DNA of 64,000 nt from Leeuwenhoekiella aequorea (GCF_004104375.1 NZ_QOVM01000002.1:248001-312000), one strand, 5' to 3'. Counted from the stretch's first letter, positions 9,022 to 19,094 are shown. Program-made: numbers and translations. The notes: generated by a model from the letters alone, not told the origin.

Positions 9022-10572
9022 ATGTTAGAACAAGAATCAGAATTTACCAATTCGTTTAGCGAAGAGGATATTGCTAATTGCATTGCGGTATTAGAACACC
9101 TTAATACCAATACTAACCTTATTTTTGAGTTACCCAAAGAGCAGCGCATAGCGCTGTTAAAATCTTCAGGAAAATTATCCCGACCAAATAGAGATGAATT
9201 TTCACGAAGAAAGAAAGATGCTAAGAAAGCTCAAAAGCGAAAACAAGCAGCTAGAGACAAAGCTGCGCGTAAAGAAACCGGAATACGCAGTGCCCGGGAG
9301 GCATCAATATTTACTGCGCCAAAACTTCTTGCAGCAGCAGATCTAAGTGCTATTGAGACTCAAGAATTACAAACGCCACGTAACTGTTATGTTTGTAAAA
9401 CTGAATTTACAAAGCTTCATCACTATTACGACACCATGTGTACCGAGTGTGGTGATTTTAATTACGCAAAACGTTTTCAAAATGCAGATTTAACTGGGCA
9501 GGTTGCTATAATCACCGGTTCGCGTTTAAAAATAGGTTATCATATAACTTTAATGTTATTGCGGGCGGGAGCAACGGTGGTGGCTACAACACGTTTTCCG
9601 GTAGATTCTGCAATACGATTTTCTAAGGAAGATGATTACCATAAATGGGCAGATCGTCTTAAAATTCACGGTCTTGATCTTAGACATATTCCTAGTGTTG
9701 AAATATTCTGTAACTATATTGAACAACGCTATGAGCGTCTGGATATATTGATAAATAACGCAGCCCAAACGGTGCGAAGACCTTCCGGATTTTACCAGCA
9801 TTTAATGGCAAATGAGGAAAAACCATTTTGCGAATTACCAAAATACGTGAGTCAGACACTTCAGGATCATATTGAATGTTTAGACGAACTGAAATCATTA
9901 GGTACAACTGCTAGTGCAAATCGCAATATGCCGGTTACCTGGCACGGACCCGAACCTGGAATTGGAATACGTGCTTCAGCGAAATTATCGCAAATCCCGT
10001 ATAGTTTTGACAATTCATTACAGGCTTCAGAAGTATTTCCGGAGGGTAAACTGGATGCCGACTTGCAACAAGTAGATTTGCGTAAAACCAATAGCTGGCG
10101 ACTTAAACTAGGTGAAATTGAAACTACAGAAATGATCGAGGTTCAGCTCGTAAATTCTGTAGCACCATTTGTATTATGTAACCGTCTTTCAGAAATAATG
10201 AAGAAAGATCATACAGGTAAAAAACATATCATAAATGTTTCAGCTATGGAAGGTAAATTCCATAGATTTTTTAAAGAGGATAGGCATCCACATACTAATA
10301 TGGCTAAAGCTGCGCTAAATATGTTAACACATACAGCGGCTGGAAGTCTTGCAAAAGAAGGTATTTATATAAATGCTGTAGATACGGGTTGGGTAACCGA
10401 TGAAGATCCTGCCGAACTAGCAAAACGAAAAATTGAAGAGCACGATTTTCAACCACCCTTAGATATAGTGGATGGTGCAGCACGCGTAATTGATCCGTTA
10501 TTTGATGGCATTAATACAGGGAAACACTGGAGCGGTAAATTTTTAAAAGATTATTTCCCTATAGACTGGTAA
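9022..10572 (+). CDS. Atypical SDR-family protein with N-terminal zinc ribbon
   Basis: A 516-residue protein. A helical, highly basic N-terminal part (about 55-95) leads to a four-cysteine zinc-ribbon-like motif (CYVC at 122-125, CTEC at 140-143). A short-chain dehydrogenase Rossmann domain starts at about 158, with TGSRLKIG at 165-172 and LINNAA at 243-248, and a long insert at about 255-365. The catalytic Ser region INVSAMEG is kept (Ser407), but the YxxxK motif reads TNMAK (425-429): Lys is present and Tyr is replaced by Thr. It may therefore be a non-classical or inactive oxidoreductase, perhaps a binding protein. The VF530 gene follows after 2 bp, implying co-transcription. Confidence 0.8.
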   Translation: MLEQESEFTNSFSEEDIANCIAVLEHLNTNTNLIFELPKEQRIALLKSSGKLSRPNRDEFSRRKKDAKKAQKRKQAARDKAARKETGIRSAREASIFTAPKLLAAADLSAIETQELQTPRNCYVCKTEFTKLHHYYDTMCTECGDFNYAKRFQNADLTGQVAIITGSRLKIGYHITLMLLRAGATVVATTRFPVDSAIRFSKEDDYHKWADRLKIHGLDLRHIPSVEIFCNYIEQRYERLDILINNAAQTVRRPSGFYQHLMANEEKPFCELPKYVSQTLQDHIECLDELKSLGTTASANRNMPVTWHGPEPGIGIRASAKLSQIPYSFDNSLQASEVFPEGKLDADLQQVDLRKTNSWRLKLGEIETTEMIEVQLVNSVAPFVLCNRLSEIMKKDHTGKKHIINVSAMEGKFHRFFKEDRHPHTNMAKAALNMLTHTAAGSLAKEGIYINAVDTGWVTDEDPAELAKRKIEEHDFQPPLDIVDGAARVIDPLFDGINTGKHWSGKFLKDYFPIDW

Positions 10573-10574
10573 TT

Positions 10575-10799
10575 ATGGAACAACCAAACAATCCTTTACA
10601 CGGTATTACTTTAAAAGTTATTCTTGAGCGCCTGGTTGCACATTATGGCTGGGAGGAACTAGCAAATCGTATAAAAATCAACAGCTTTAAATCTAATCCA
10701 TCGATCAACTCAAGTTTAAAATTTTTGAGAAAAACGGAATGGGCGAGAGAAAAGGTAGAAAATCTATATTTACGCACAAAGAATATTAGTGACAATTAA
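10575..10799 (+). CDS. VF530-family (DUF2132) small protein
   Basis: A 74-residue all-helical protein matching the VF530 family: [23 protein letters not shown], and [17 protein letters not shown] are its signature stretches. The family has a four-helix fold and is annotated as putative DNA-binding; function is not established. It begins 2 bp after the SDR stop codon, so translation is probably coupled, and it is followed by a strong terminator. Confidence 0.8.
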   Translation: MEQPNNPLHGITLKVILERLVAHYGWEELANRIKINSFKSNPSINSSLKFLRKTEWAREKVENLYLRTKNISDN

Positions 10800-10850
10800 T
10801 TAGATATCTATTTTTATATTCTTAGCTAGTCAGTCTTGTATAGTTTAGTG

Positions 10851-10886
10851 AAAAATAGCTTGACGCCTCCGTCAAGCTATTTTTTT
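10851..10886 (+). terminator. Terminator of the SDR-VF530 operon
   Basis: A perfect 15-bp stem (AAAAATAGCTTGACG and its complement) with a four-base cctc loop and a T-run. Confidence 0.9.
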
Positions 10887-11015
10887 GTATTTATTTTCAG
10901 ATTCGTTTTTAGGTTTACAAAGAGATGGAATATTATAAGTATCTTCGGAAGCTTTTAATGGGAGAATTCCTCTTGATGGTGAAATTTGATTACAAATTTA
11001 TCTAAAACTATTACG

Positions 11016-12005
11016 ATGAACTTTTCTATAGAACAGATTACAACCTTACTTGATGCAAAACAAATAGGGAAAACCAGTGTACAATTTACTGGTCTTAACC
11101 ATTTAGAGAAAGCTACAGAAAAACAAGTAAGCTTTATAGGTACTTCAAAGCATGCAAAATTATATAACTCATCTAATGCAGGAGCAATTGTAATAAGTGA
11201 AAATCTACAACATCTAGTTTCCGGAGATAAACCACTGCTCGTGGTATCTAATGCAGATTTAGCGATGGCAAAACTCCTTGCACTTTTTGAACCTGAAGCA
11301 CCTTATATTGAGGCAGACATTCATCCACTTGCTACCGTACATCATTCTGCTCAAATAGGAAAGGATGTTTCAATAGGAGCGGGATGTTACATTGGAGCAA
11401 ATGTTATTATTGAAGACGAAGTAGTTATTTAACCTAATGTTACTATCCTTGACGATTCAAAAATAGGTCTGAAAACAGTTATATGGCCGGGAACGGTCAT
11501 TAGAGAGCGCTCTCAAATAGGTTCATATTGCATTTTTCATAATAATGTAAGTATTGGTGCTGATGGTTTTGGTTATCGACCTAGTGAAGATGGTCGCGGT
11601 TTAATTAAAATTATTCATATTGGAAATGTTGTAATTGGTAATGCTGTTGAAATAGGAGCCAATTCTTGTGTAGATCGAGCTAAATTTGATTCAACAATAA
11701 TAGGTGACGGATGCAAAATCGATAACCTCGTACAAATAGGTCACAATTGTATTTTAGGAAGATGTTGTATAATGGCAGGTCATAGTGGCTTAGCTGGTTC
11801 GGTAACTTTAGGTGACGGTGTTATCATAGGCGGTAGCGCTTCTATTAAAGATCACACAACTATACATGCTGGTGCAGTTATAGCTGCAGGCTCTGGAGTA
11901 ATGGGTGATGTAGCTGCAGGTAAAACGATGCTTGGATACCCTGCAACAGAATCAAGAGATAAACTTAGAGAGTGGGCTGCTGTACGTAAACTAGGTAAAA
12001 ATTAA
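11016..12005 (+). pseudogene. lpxD: lpxD broken by a single in-frame stop codon
   Basis: Encodes UDP-3-O-acylglucosamine N-acyltransferase of lipid A synthesis, but codon 139 (11430-11432) is TAA. The same frame continues without other stops to 12005 (329 codons in total, near the family length). Before the stop lies the uridine-binding N-domain (GLNHLEKATEKQVSFIG) and the first hexapeptide turns; after it the left-handed helix continues with the acyltransferase motif DNLVQIGHN (catalytic His) and the C-terminal part. The codon context VVI-stop-PNVTI suggests a former Tyr or Glu codon. ATG 11016 is preferred over the TTG at 10986. The gene stands alone, away from other lpx genes, so it may be a dispensable paralogue. 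A sequencing error cannot be excluded. Confidence 0.85.
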
Positions 12006-12901
12006 AGTTGAAAGCGATAAAGTAATTCTAACTTAAATAATGCGCCTTTAGCTAAAGGCGTATTTAATTGATCGCGATTATCGCCTAGATAAAACAGACT
12101 TAAACCCAGGTCAACTTTATCACTTTCTTCAAAAACTTTATAGGTGCGTGTTATTGAATAACCCGCTTTAGCTTTTAAGAATAAACCTTTATAAAGCGGA
12201 TAACGCACATACGCGAAAAATTCAGTTGTATTTTTTGCGAAGTATTCTTTATTGGTTCCAAAATATGGATCAGCTAGTGCATAACTTGATGTAAGTCCGT
12301 TTACATCCCCGCCAATATTAATTTCATCGGTGATCATGTAATTTAGATCTCCATTTATAGTAGTAATATACGCTTCAAATCGCTCATTTGCACTGGTATA
12401 GTAAAATCCCACATAAGGAACTAAAAACAATCCAAATTTTTCAGAATTAGCATACATTCCAAATTTCCAGCTAAAATTCTCATTCTTTTTTAGGGTTGCT
12501 AATGCCAATCCCCCTAATTGAAAAGCATCTGTGGTAATAAAATCAAGATCTGATGCGATTTTTGGAATAATCAAATATGTTATTGCCAGACGATCTGAAT
12601 ACTTGTGATTTATACCCAAAGCTATACTTAATGAAGCCAAAGTCGTTTTGTCAATGAATGTTGGATCTAGTCTCAAATTATTTGACTCCATTATCAAACT
12701 GGAAATCAACGTGTTTTTATCATCGAGAATTTTAGGAAATGTTATTTGAAATTCTAATTCATTGACGCTGGTTTGCTGATTGGAGTTCTCAAAATCTGCG
12801 TTTGATGTAGTAGAGTAGGAGAGATTTGCAAGATCAATATAATTTTGCGCGTGTGTGATGGAAGACAGTAGGAGCGCCAGCAGGAATATTTTAGAATTCA
12901 T
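12002..12901 (-). CDS. DUF6268-family outer-membrane beta-barrel protein
   Basis: A 299-residue predicted outer-membrane protein. The start [19 protein letters not shown] is a clean signal peptide, so the ATG at 12901 is chosen over an upstream extension to 12988. The mature part consists of alternating amphipathic beta strands ending in [12 protein letters not shown], the aromatic terminal strand typical of barrels. Blocks such as [11 protein letters not shown] and [30 protein letters not shown] fit DUF6268. Function is unknown. Its stop codon overlaps that of the convergent lpxD pseudogene. Confidence 0.7.
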   Translation of the reverse strand: MNSKIFLLALLLSSITHAQNYIDLANLSYSTTSNADFENSNQQTSVNELEFQITFPKILDDKNTLISSLIMESNNLRLDPTFIDKTTLASLSIALGINHKYSDRLAITYLIIPKIASDLDFITTDAFQLGGLALATLKKNENFSWKFGMYANSEKFGLFLVPYVGFYYTSANERFEAYITTINGDLNYMITDEINIGGDVNGLTSSYALADPYFGTNKEYFAKNTTEFFAYVRYPLYKGLFLKAKAGYSITRTYKVFEESDKVDLGLSLFYLGDNRDQLNTPLAKGALFKLELLYRFQL

Positions 12902-12974
12902 CAAACGAATATACTTATTTAAGAATAGGTTTTTGATGCTTTTTTTTTTAAAGCCCTCAATAAACCAGAAGGCA

Positions 12975-13006
12975 TAAAAAAAGCGCAATCAATTAAGATT
13001 ACGCTT
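12975..13006 (-). terminator. Terminator of the YtxH-like gene
   Basis: AAGCG-c-AATC stem, aattaa loop, GATT-a-CGCTT; on the minus strand it is followed by a T-run. Confidence 0.65.
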
Positions 13007-13028
13007 AGCAATTAAATCTATTTAAAAA

Positions 13029-13301
13029 CTATCCTGAAATTTTTTCAGATTCATTTTTAATGTTATTCTTTAATTTAGCATAGTTATCTGCTACTGTATC
13101 TTCAACCTCAGTATAGGTGTCTTTAAGTCTTGCTTCAGCATCTTGATATGATTCTTTAAGTTTTGCACCAGCCTCGTTCAATTTGTTTTTGATCTTTTCT
13201 TTCTCTTCAGGAGTAGAGTTTTTGTATTTATACCATGCGAATAGACCACCGGCTAATCCTAAAAGTGCTACTAATCCAGTTTTCTTGTTAGATGATTTCA
13301 T
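13029..13301 (-). CDS. YtxH-domain-like small membrane protein
   Basis: A 90-residue protein with an N-terminal membrane segment (GLVALLGLAGGLFAWYKY, about 9-26) and a long charged helix rich in Lys, Glu and Ala (about 28-90) that is probably coiled-coil. This arrangement is typical of YtxH-domain stress proteins. Role unknown. TAAATTTG at 13330-13323 on the minus strand is a candidate -7 box about 20 bp before the ATG. It is transcribed alone. Confidence 0.65.
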   Translation of the reverse strand: MKSSNKKTGLVALLGLAGGLFAWYKYKNSTPEEKEKIKNKLNEAGAKLKESYQDAEARLKDTYTEVEDTVADNYAKLKNNIKNESEKISG

Positions 13302-13559
13302 ATTGTAAAAAATTTAGTTGTTCAAATTTATAAGTACAAAGTACATTCCATTATTCTGATTGTCAGTAGACTTTAATATAAGTTTAATACAATAGCTAAA
13401 ACTGTCTTATTTCCATTCAATTTTATTTTAGAAATTAGTATAGCGTGAAGTTGTATTTTGGAAGTAGTAATTTCAAGTTTATAGAATGTTGAAAATGAAA
13501 TAGTTTATAATTTACTTTTTTTTGATTTATACTTGTCATTATTTAATAGCCAATCTCTA

Positions 13560-15626
13560 ATGACGAAATTATCACTACTGTTTAGATTCTTGATAGTGTG
13601 CACACTAGTAACGCTCTTCTCTTGCTCAAAAGATGATGAACTTTCTACTGAAGAATCTTTTTATGATGATGCGGTAACTGATGCCTCCGCAGAGTTATTA
13701 GTTGGAACTTGGGCATTTTACAGTGGTACTTATACGGGCCAAAATGTACAATTACCAGTAAATTATTTAGAATGTGGAAGGGATTATTTTCAATTTAAAG
13801 AAAATTGGAAATATGTAGATATTCTGTATCAAGACAGCGCTTGCAATACATTGCGCAGCGAAGCAAATTGGTCATTAAGACAAGGTGTCGTGACATTATC
13901 AGATGCACAGTCTACGGAAGAATTTGTTATTACAAAATTAAATGAGACTGTTCTGGAACTTAAAATACAGGTAGATGTTGATGCGGATGGCAGTTTAGAT
14001 ACTATTAATCTACAGGCTAGACGGTATGAGCCTAAGGAAATAGACAAATGGTCGACTAGTTTTAAAGCAAATCAAGATGCTCTTAATAGCGGAGAGATTA
14101 TGCTTGAATGGTCTGGTTATGATGGAGAAGCAGACTTTAGAAATTATGAGGTATATAGAAGTACATCGTGCTCAAAAACAAATGCAGAACTGATTTTTTC
14201 AAGCAACCTAAAAACAGAAACTACTTTTTCTGATACCACGCTTACTGAACCTGTAGAGTCTGTATGCTATTATTTAAAAATTTATACATCAAATGGAATT
14301 TTAGGAGAAAGCGAACTCGTGAGTATATATACTAATCAGTTAGGTATTGCAGCGATTAATCAATTGGCTCCCTCTGTACATACTAATTCCATTACACTCA
14401 ATTGGGAACCGTTTAAAGGAAGTTTTTTTGATTATTATGAAATAAGCGTAAGCAATATAGATCCCGGAATAACCGGGTATGGAGAACATCATTTTGTCAT
14501 AGGTAGAGTTGATGATATAAATACAAAAACATTTACTGATAATAATCCACCCTATTTTTCTAATCCGGTTTACACTATTAAAGTATACACTATTTTTGAA
14601 ACAACAACCCAATATAGAAGTATCGCAAGTGAGGTGAAAGTCAATTTTAAAAGAGAAAATATTTTGGATGTGGAGCGGATATTTAAATACTTGGTTGACA
14701 AAAATAATGATTTTATCTATATCTACGGTGTAGATTCTGGAAGCTACGATTATAATTTGATGAAATATGATTTGCAATCTGGAACTCCTTTAGCAATTGC
14801 CAGCAAACAGATTAATTCTAGTAATTCTAGCTTATTACGCAATGTACAATCTGATAATGGTAATGAAGTTCTTGCGGTTTCTGGAGGGGAAATACTAGTT
14901 TATGATTCTAACGATTTACATTATAAATACAGTTTAAGCACAGGTATAAATTTTTTAATAGAAGATGTTATCCACTTTAAGGAAGACATATGGATGGTTT
15001 TAAGCAATTCTAAAATCTATAGCTTTAAACGTGACAATCAAAAATTCACTTTGATAGATTCTAAGAACCATTTTACAACTTCACAAAATTTTAATGGGTA
15101 CAGAATGGTTGCTGTAAATGAATGGGATATTCTAATTGGTCACTCAAAAGAAGCTCAAAGTGTATTACTCAATGTGAATTCTTCCGGGCAATTCATATCG
15201 CAACCACAGCTAAAGCCTATTGCGTTTGTAGCCAATAGTTCCAGTACTCCCCTATACAACTCGATAACAAATGAACTACTTAATACTGCCACAAAACGTA
15301 TATATTCGACAAAAACGTATACACAAATAGAATCTTATAACAAACCTTACACCGCTACGGGATTGAGCAATAATGCGAATTTAATTTTAGGATTTAATAC
15401 TGAAATTACAAGCAGTTATCAAGATGAAGCTGAGTTCACTAAGCAAGCAGTTATATTTAATAGAAGTTCTAAGACTGTAACTCTCAAAGATCTCAATGGA
15501 TTTCCAGTTCATCTTTTTATGAGTAAGTCTGGAGATATCTATTCAATTTCAAGTGGTTTGAGACATACAAATCTTCAGGATAGTTATGGAAGAAAAAGTT
15601 TTTTTGTTGAGAAAATCCGTCCATAG
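13560..15626 (+). CDS. Large lipoprotein with lipocalin-like and FN3-like domains
   Basis: A 688-residue predicted lipoprotein. The start at ATG 13560 gives a signal peptide ending LVTLFSCSKDDE, with the lipid-modified Cys at 22; the TTG at 13533 would only add nine residues. The order is: an acidic linker, a lipocalin-like domain (LLVGTWAFYSG... about 45-155), two fibronectin III-like segments (about 160-365, with ITLNWEPF), and a long C-terminal region of beta repeats (about 370-688) that could be a propeller. No catalytic motif is visible. Probably exposed on the cell surface or periplasmic face of the outer membrane. Exact function unknown. Confidence 0.65.
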   Translation: MTKLSLLFRFLIVCTLVTLFSCSKDDELSTEESFYDDAVTDASAELLVGTWAFYSGTYTGQNVQLPVNYLECGRDYFQFKENWKYVDILYQDSACNTLRSEANWSLRQGVVTLSDAQSTEEFVITKLNETVLELKIQVDVDADGSLDTINLQARRYEPKEIDKWSTSFKANQDALNSGEIMLEWSGYDGEADFRNYEVYRSTSCSKTNAELIFSSNLKTETTFSDTTLTEPVESVCYYLKIYTSNGILGESELVSIYTNQLGIAAINQLAPSVHTNSITLNWEPFKGSFFDYYEISVSNIDPGITGYGEHHFVIGRVDDINTKTFTDNNPPYFSNPVYTIKVYTIFETTTQYRSIASEVKVNFKRENILDVERIFKYLVDKNNDFIYIYGVDSGSYDYNLMKYDLQSGTPLAIASKQINSSNSSLLRNVQSDNGNEVLAVSGGEILVYDSNDLHYKYSLSTGINFLIEDVIHFKEDIWMVLSNSKIYSFKRDNQKFTLIDSKNHFTTSQNFNGYRMVAVNEWDILIGHSKEAQSVLLNVNSSGQFISQPQLKPIAFVANSSSTPLYNSITNELLNTATKRIYSTKTYTQIESYNKPYTATGLSNNANLILGFNTEITSSYQDEAEFTKQAVIFNRSSKTVTLKDLNGFPVHLFMSKSGDIYSISSGLRHTNLQDSYGRKSFFVEKIRP

Positions 15627-15732
15627 TTTATAGAAAACACTACGGTTTATATGATAGGTTTATAAAAATTACGCGACAAATTATGCATAGCGCTTTATGT
15701 CTAATTTTCTGACACTTTCTAAAACTGATCCT

Positions 15733-17295
15733 ATGAATTTTACTATAAATAATTTATTTACAGATAATCTTGAAGCAGACCCTGTTCTTGAAAATTCACG
15801 TAGACAGGTTATACAAGGGTATTATTCTTTTGTAACTCCAAAACAAACTAAGCAGCCGCAACTGCTGCACGTTTCTGATGAAATGCTAGAGGAGCTTGGT
15901 ATTTCGAGAGAGGAAGCTCAATCTGAAAAATTTTTAAGACTATTTAGCGGAAATTCAGTTTTAGAAAATACAGCTCCCTATGCAATGGTCTATGGCGGAC
16001 ACCAGTTTGGAAATTGGGCTGGTCAATTAGGTGATGGTAGAGCGATCAATTTATTTGAAATAGATCACAACGACAAGCATTGGGCGCTACAGCTTAAAGG
16101 AGCCGGGGAAACTCCATATTCACGTACAGCAGACGGTCTTGCTGTATTGCGCTCTTCGATACGGGAGTATTTAATGAGTGAAGCTATGTATCACTTAGGT
16201 GTGCCTACAACACGTGCATTATCACTTTCATTAACAGGCGATCAAGTGCTTAGAGATGTTATGTATGATGGAAATGCAGAGTATGAACAAGGAGCGGTTG
16301 TTTGCCGGGTGGCAGAATCTTTTTTGCGTTTTGGAAATTTTCAAATTTTAACTGCTCGTGATGATAAAGCGGGCTTAAAAAAGTTGGTAGATTTTACACT
16401 AAAAAATTTCTACAAAGAGTTGGGGTCTCCATCAAAGGAAACCTATTTAGCTTTTTTCAAAGAGGTAACAGATCGCACATTAGATATGATTATTAACTGG
16501 CAGCGCGTGGGCTTTGTTCACGGCGTGATGAATACAGATAATATGTCAATTTTAGGACTTACAATCGATTATGGACCTTATGGATGGCTAGAAGGCTTTG
16601 AGTGGGGATGGACGCCCAATACCACTGATAGACAACACAAACGGTATCGTTTCGGAAATCAACCCAATATAGGATTATGGAATTTATACCAGCTCGCAAA
16701 TGCGTTATTTCCGCTTATTGAAGAGGCAGATGGTTTGGAAGAAATTTTAGATAGCTATAAAACCAATTATGCCGTGAAATCCCTTGATATGATGGCATCA
16801 AAATTAGGAATAGAACATGCTACCGATGCTGATTTAAAATTAATAGCCGATTTTGAAAATTGCCTTCAGCTTTCAGAAACAGATATGACTATAATTTTCA
16901 GAACATTATCCAATTTCAAAAAGGACAATTCTATAGATGGAATAAATCTTATACGGGATGCGTTTTATATTCCTGAAGAAATTAATGCCGAAAAACAAGC
17001 TCAATGGAAGCAATGGTTTAGAGATTACTCACAGCGCTTACAAGCAGATTCTCGCAGTGATGAAGCCCGACAGCAAGCAATGAATTCTGTTAACCCAAAA
17101 TATGTCTTACGTAATTATATGGCGCAATTAGCTATAAATGATGCAGAAAAGGGTAATTATAAGCTTATCGACACATTTTACAATATGCTTAAAAAACCCT
17201 ATGAAGATCAGTCTGAATACGAGGAGTGGTTTGCTAAACGTCCAGACTGGGCACGGGATAAGGTAGGTTGCTCTATGCTTTCTTGTAGTTCTTAA
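15733..17295 (+). CDS. selO: Protein adenylyltransferase SelO (YdiU family)
   Basis: A 520-residue pseudokinase-fold enzyme that transfers AMP to Ser/Thr/Tyr of proteins, linked to oxidative stress in studied members. The conserved N-terminal block (RRQVIQGYYSFVTPK), the GGHQFGNWAGQLGDGRA block, the ATP-handling LQLKGAGETPYSR and the metal motif region HGVMNTDNMSILG are intact, and the C-terminus ends GCSMLSCSS, the region of the redox Cys/Sec. ATG 15733 matches the family start; ATG 15697 would add 12 residues. Its stop overlaps the next ATG by one base (TAATG), so it forms an operon with the small protein and MsrA. Confidence 0.92.
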   Translation: MNFTINNLFTDNLEADPVLENSRRQVIQGYYSFVTPKQTKQPQLLHVSDEMLEELGISREEAQSEKFLRLFSGNSVLENTAPYAMVYGGHQFGNWAGQLGDGRAINLFEIDHNDKHWALQLKGAGETPYSRTADGLAVLRSSIREYLMSEAMYHLGVPTTRALSLSLTGDQVLRDVMYDGNAEYEQGAVVCRVAESFLRFGNFQILTARDDKAGLKKLVDFTLKNFYKELGSPSKETYLAFFKEVTDRTLDMIINWQRVGFVHGVMNTDNMSILGLTIDYGPYGWLEGFEWGWTPNTTDRQHKRYRFGNQPNIGLWNLYQLANALFPLIEEADGLEEILDSYKTNYAVKSLDMMASKLGIEHATDADLKLIADFENCLQLSETDMTIIFRTLSNFKKDNSIDGINLIRDAFYIPEEINAEKQAQWKQWFRDYSQRLQADSRSDEARQQAMNSVNPKYVLRNYMAQLAINDAEKGNYKLIDTFYNMLKKPYEDQSEYEEWFAKRPDWARDKVGCSMLSCSS

Positions 17296-17561
17296 TGAAT
17301 TTGCTCAACTACATAAATTTGATAAAGCCAGGTTTTTCAGATGTTGTATATGAGGGTAAGCGTTACGGTGTTACTCGTACCGATTTTAACCAAGGGAAGA
17401 GTATAAAGATTTTTGCTGAAGAACTAGGCGGAAACGACTTTATCAGTTTAAATTATTACCTCACATCAACCACAGAACTTCTCAAACCTTGTGAAATGCC
17501 TGAAGATAAAGTGATTCATTTTTTGCAGAATTTTAAACTATTAGCTCATAAATCAGTTTAA
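17295..17561 (+). CDS. Small conserved protein between selO and msrA
   Basis: An 88-residue soluble protein with no motif I can assign. It contains a GKRYGVTRTDFNQGKSIKIFAEE segment, a GGNDFISLNYY strand and the conserved-looking LLKPCEMPEDKVIHFL tail with a single Cys. Its ATG overlaps the selO stop codon and its own stop lies 2 bp before the msrA ATG, so translation is likely coupled. The position suggests a role with methionine-sulfoxide repair or SelO. Function is inferred only from context. Confidence 0.7.
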   Translation: MNLLNYINLIKPGFSDVVYEGKRYGVTRTDFNQGKSIKIFAEELGGNDFISLNYYLTSTTELLKPCEMPEDKVIHFLQNFKLLAHKSV

Positions 17562-17563
17562 AT

Positions 17564-18052
17564 ATGCTTACTAAAATTGCATTTGGAGGAGGTTGTCACT
17601 GGTGTACAGAAGCCGTTTTTCAAGCACTTAACGGCGTTATAAAAGTAGAGCAGGGGTATGTTGCATCAACCGGAATTAATTCAAATCTATCTGAAGCTGT
17701 AATCGTACACTATAATACCGAAATTATTCCATTAAGCGTTCTTATAGAAATTCACTTATTAACACATAAAAGCTCATCAAATCATAGTTTTCGATCAAAG
17801 TACAGATCTGCAGTGTATTTCATCAATTCGAGTGATGAGAGATTGGTGCTGGAATTACTAGAAGATCTGCAAAATAATTTTGATAAACCTATAATCACTC
17901 AGGTATTAGCATTCAAATCATTTGTTGCCTCTCGAGAATCTTTACATAATTACTATGCTAAAAACCCCGACAGGCCTTTCTGTAAACGCTATATAAATCC
18001 CAAATTAAACCTTCTAAAAAACCGCTACGCTCATTGTATTGAAAAAGTTTAA
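17564..18052 (+). CDS. msrA: Peptide-methionine (S)-S-oxide reductase MsrA
   Basis: A 162-residue reductase of methionine-S-sulfoxide in proteins. The active site near the N-terminus reads GGGCHWCTEAVF: Cys11 is the catalytic cysteine of the usual GCFWC motif (here GCHWC) and Glu16 follows. The EQGYVAS and NHSFRSKYRSAVYF regions match the family core, the latter containing the usual D/N-H-pattern and YRSAV. It is last in the selO operon and is slightly short but complete. Confidence 0.9.
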   Translation: MLTKIAFGGGCHWCTEAVFQALNGVIKVEQGYVASTGINSNLSEAVIVHYNTEIIPLSVLIEIHLLTHKSSSNHSFRSKYRSAVYFINSSDERLVLELLEDLQNNFDKPIITQVLAFKSFVASRESLHNYYAKNPDRPFCKRYINPKLNLLKNRYAHCIEKV

Positions 18053-18145
18053 TAACATACTCCACAATAATTTACTAAACTTATTATACAAATACACCTT
18101 AGAATATGTACATCAAGTTGATATTCTGTATTACTTTTGTTTATA

Positions 18146-19042
18146 ATGTTAGACTATAAACTTTACGTATTTTTAATAGTTGCTACTAGACTTAGTTTCT
18201 CTAAGGCTGCAGACGAATTGCATATTACGCAGCCAGCAATTACCAGGCATATAAAGCATCTTGAAGACCATTTTCATCAACGTTTATTTGACCGTAAAGG
18301 AAATAGTATTTCTCTCACGACAGCTGGTGAACTTCTTTTAAAACACGTAAAAGAGCTCTTTCATTTTCATAAAGAAATGCAGTTTAATATGAATGCATTA
18401 ATAGATAAAACAGAAGGCGTTTTGTCTATCGCTGCAAGCACAACAATAGCACAGTATATCTTACCAGAAATTCTAGCCAAATTTCATAAACAATTTCCGG
18501 GGGTAAAGGTTAAATTGTTTAGTGCAAACACCGAAGTTATTGAACATCAAATTTTAAACGAAGAGGCTCAAATAGGTTTTATCGAAGGTCAAGCAAAAAA
18601 CCGCGAACTTTCTTATCATCCCTTTATGAATGATGAGATTGTGCTGGTAATTGCAAAAGGCCATCACTTATATGAAGAGGTATCGATTACATTAGCGCAT
18701 CTTAAAAAGCTTTCGCTTGTGCTGCGCGAAAAAGGATCAGGTACACTAGAGTTTATTATAAATGCGCTTAAGAAAACTCAGATTGATGTTAATGACCTAC
18801 AAGTTGACATGCACTTAGGAAGCTCAGAAAGTATAAAGTCCTATTTAAAAGCCAAAGAGAGTGTTGCATTTTTAAGTATAAACACAGTAAGTAATGAGCT
18901 AAAATCTGGTGATTTGCGTATTCTTGATATAGAAGATTTCACCATAAAAAGAACCTTTAACTATATCGCTAAGCAAGGTTACAAAAATGAATTAGCTCAA
19001 ATATTTCTCAATTTCATAACGCATCACTATAACATTTTGTAA
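18146..19042 (+). CDS. LysR-family transcriptional regulator
   Basis: A 298-residue regulator: N-terminal winged helix (LSFSKAADELHITQPAITRHIKHLEDH, about 15-40, broken here only for reference), then an effector-binding domain (about 90-295). The ATG at 18146 is preferred to a TTG at 18137 because it fits the family start MLDYKLYVFL. TACTTTTG at 18132-18139 is a good -7 box only 7 bp before the ATG, suggesting a very short or leaderless mRNA. It lies directly upstream of the yeiH-type exporter on the same strand, the classic pairing in which the LysR protein controls the exporter. Confidence 0.9.
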   Translation: MLDYKLYVFLIVATRLSFSKAADELHITQPAITRHIKHLEDHFHQRLFDRKGNSISLTTAGELLLKHVKELFHFHKEMQFNMNALIDKTEGVLSIAASTTIAQYILPEILAKFHKQFPGVKVKLFSANTEVIEHQILNEEAQIGFIEGQAKNRELSYHPFMNDEIVLVIAKGHHLYEEVSITLAHLKKLSLVLREKGSGTLEFIINALKKTQIDVNDLQVDMHLGSSESIKSYLKAKESVAFLSINTVSNELKSGDLRILDIEDFTIKRTFNYIAKQGYKNELAQIFLNFITHHYNIL

Positions 19043-19062
19043 TAATAGATGCCAATATATCA

Positions 19063-19094
19063 TTTGACTTAGCATGCTTTGCCCTGTACATTTG
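19063..19094 (+). promoter_or_regulatory. Promoter of the YeiH-family gene
   Basis: TTTG (19063-19066), 20-bp spacer, TACATTTG (19087-19094): a near-ideal Bacteroidota promoter. It lies in the 84-bp gap after the LysR gene, so the exporter has its own promoter, probably the regulator's target. Confidence 0.7.

Noticed and set aside
14340-14777. 145-codon minus-strand frame
   Set aside because: Shadow of the large lipoprotein gene; no start context or motif.
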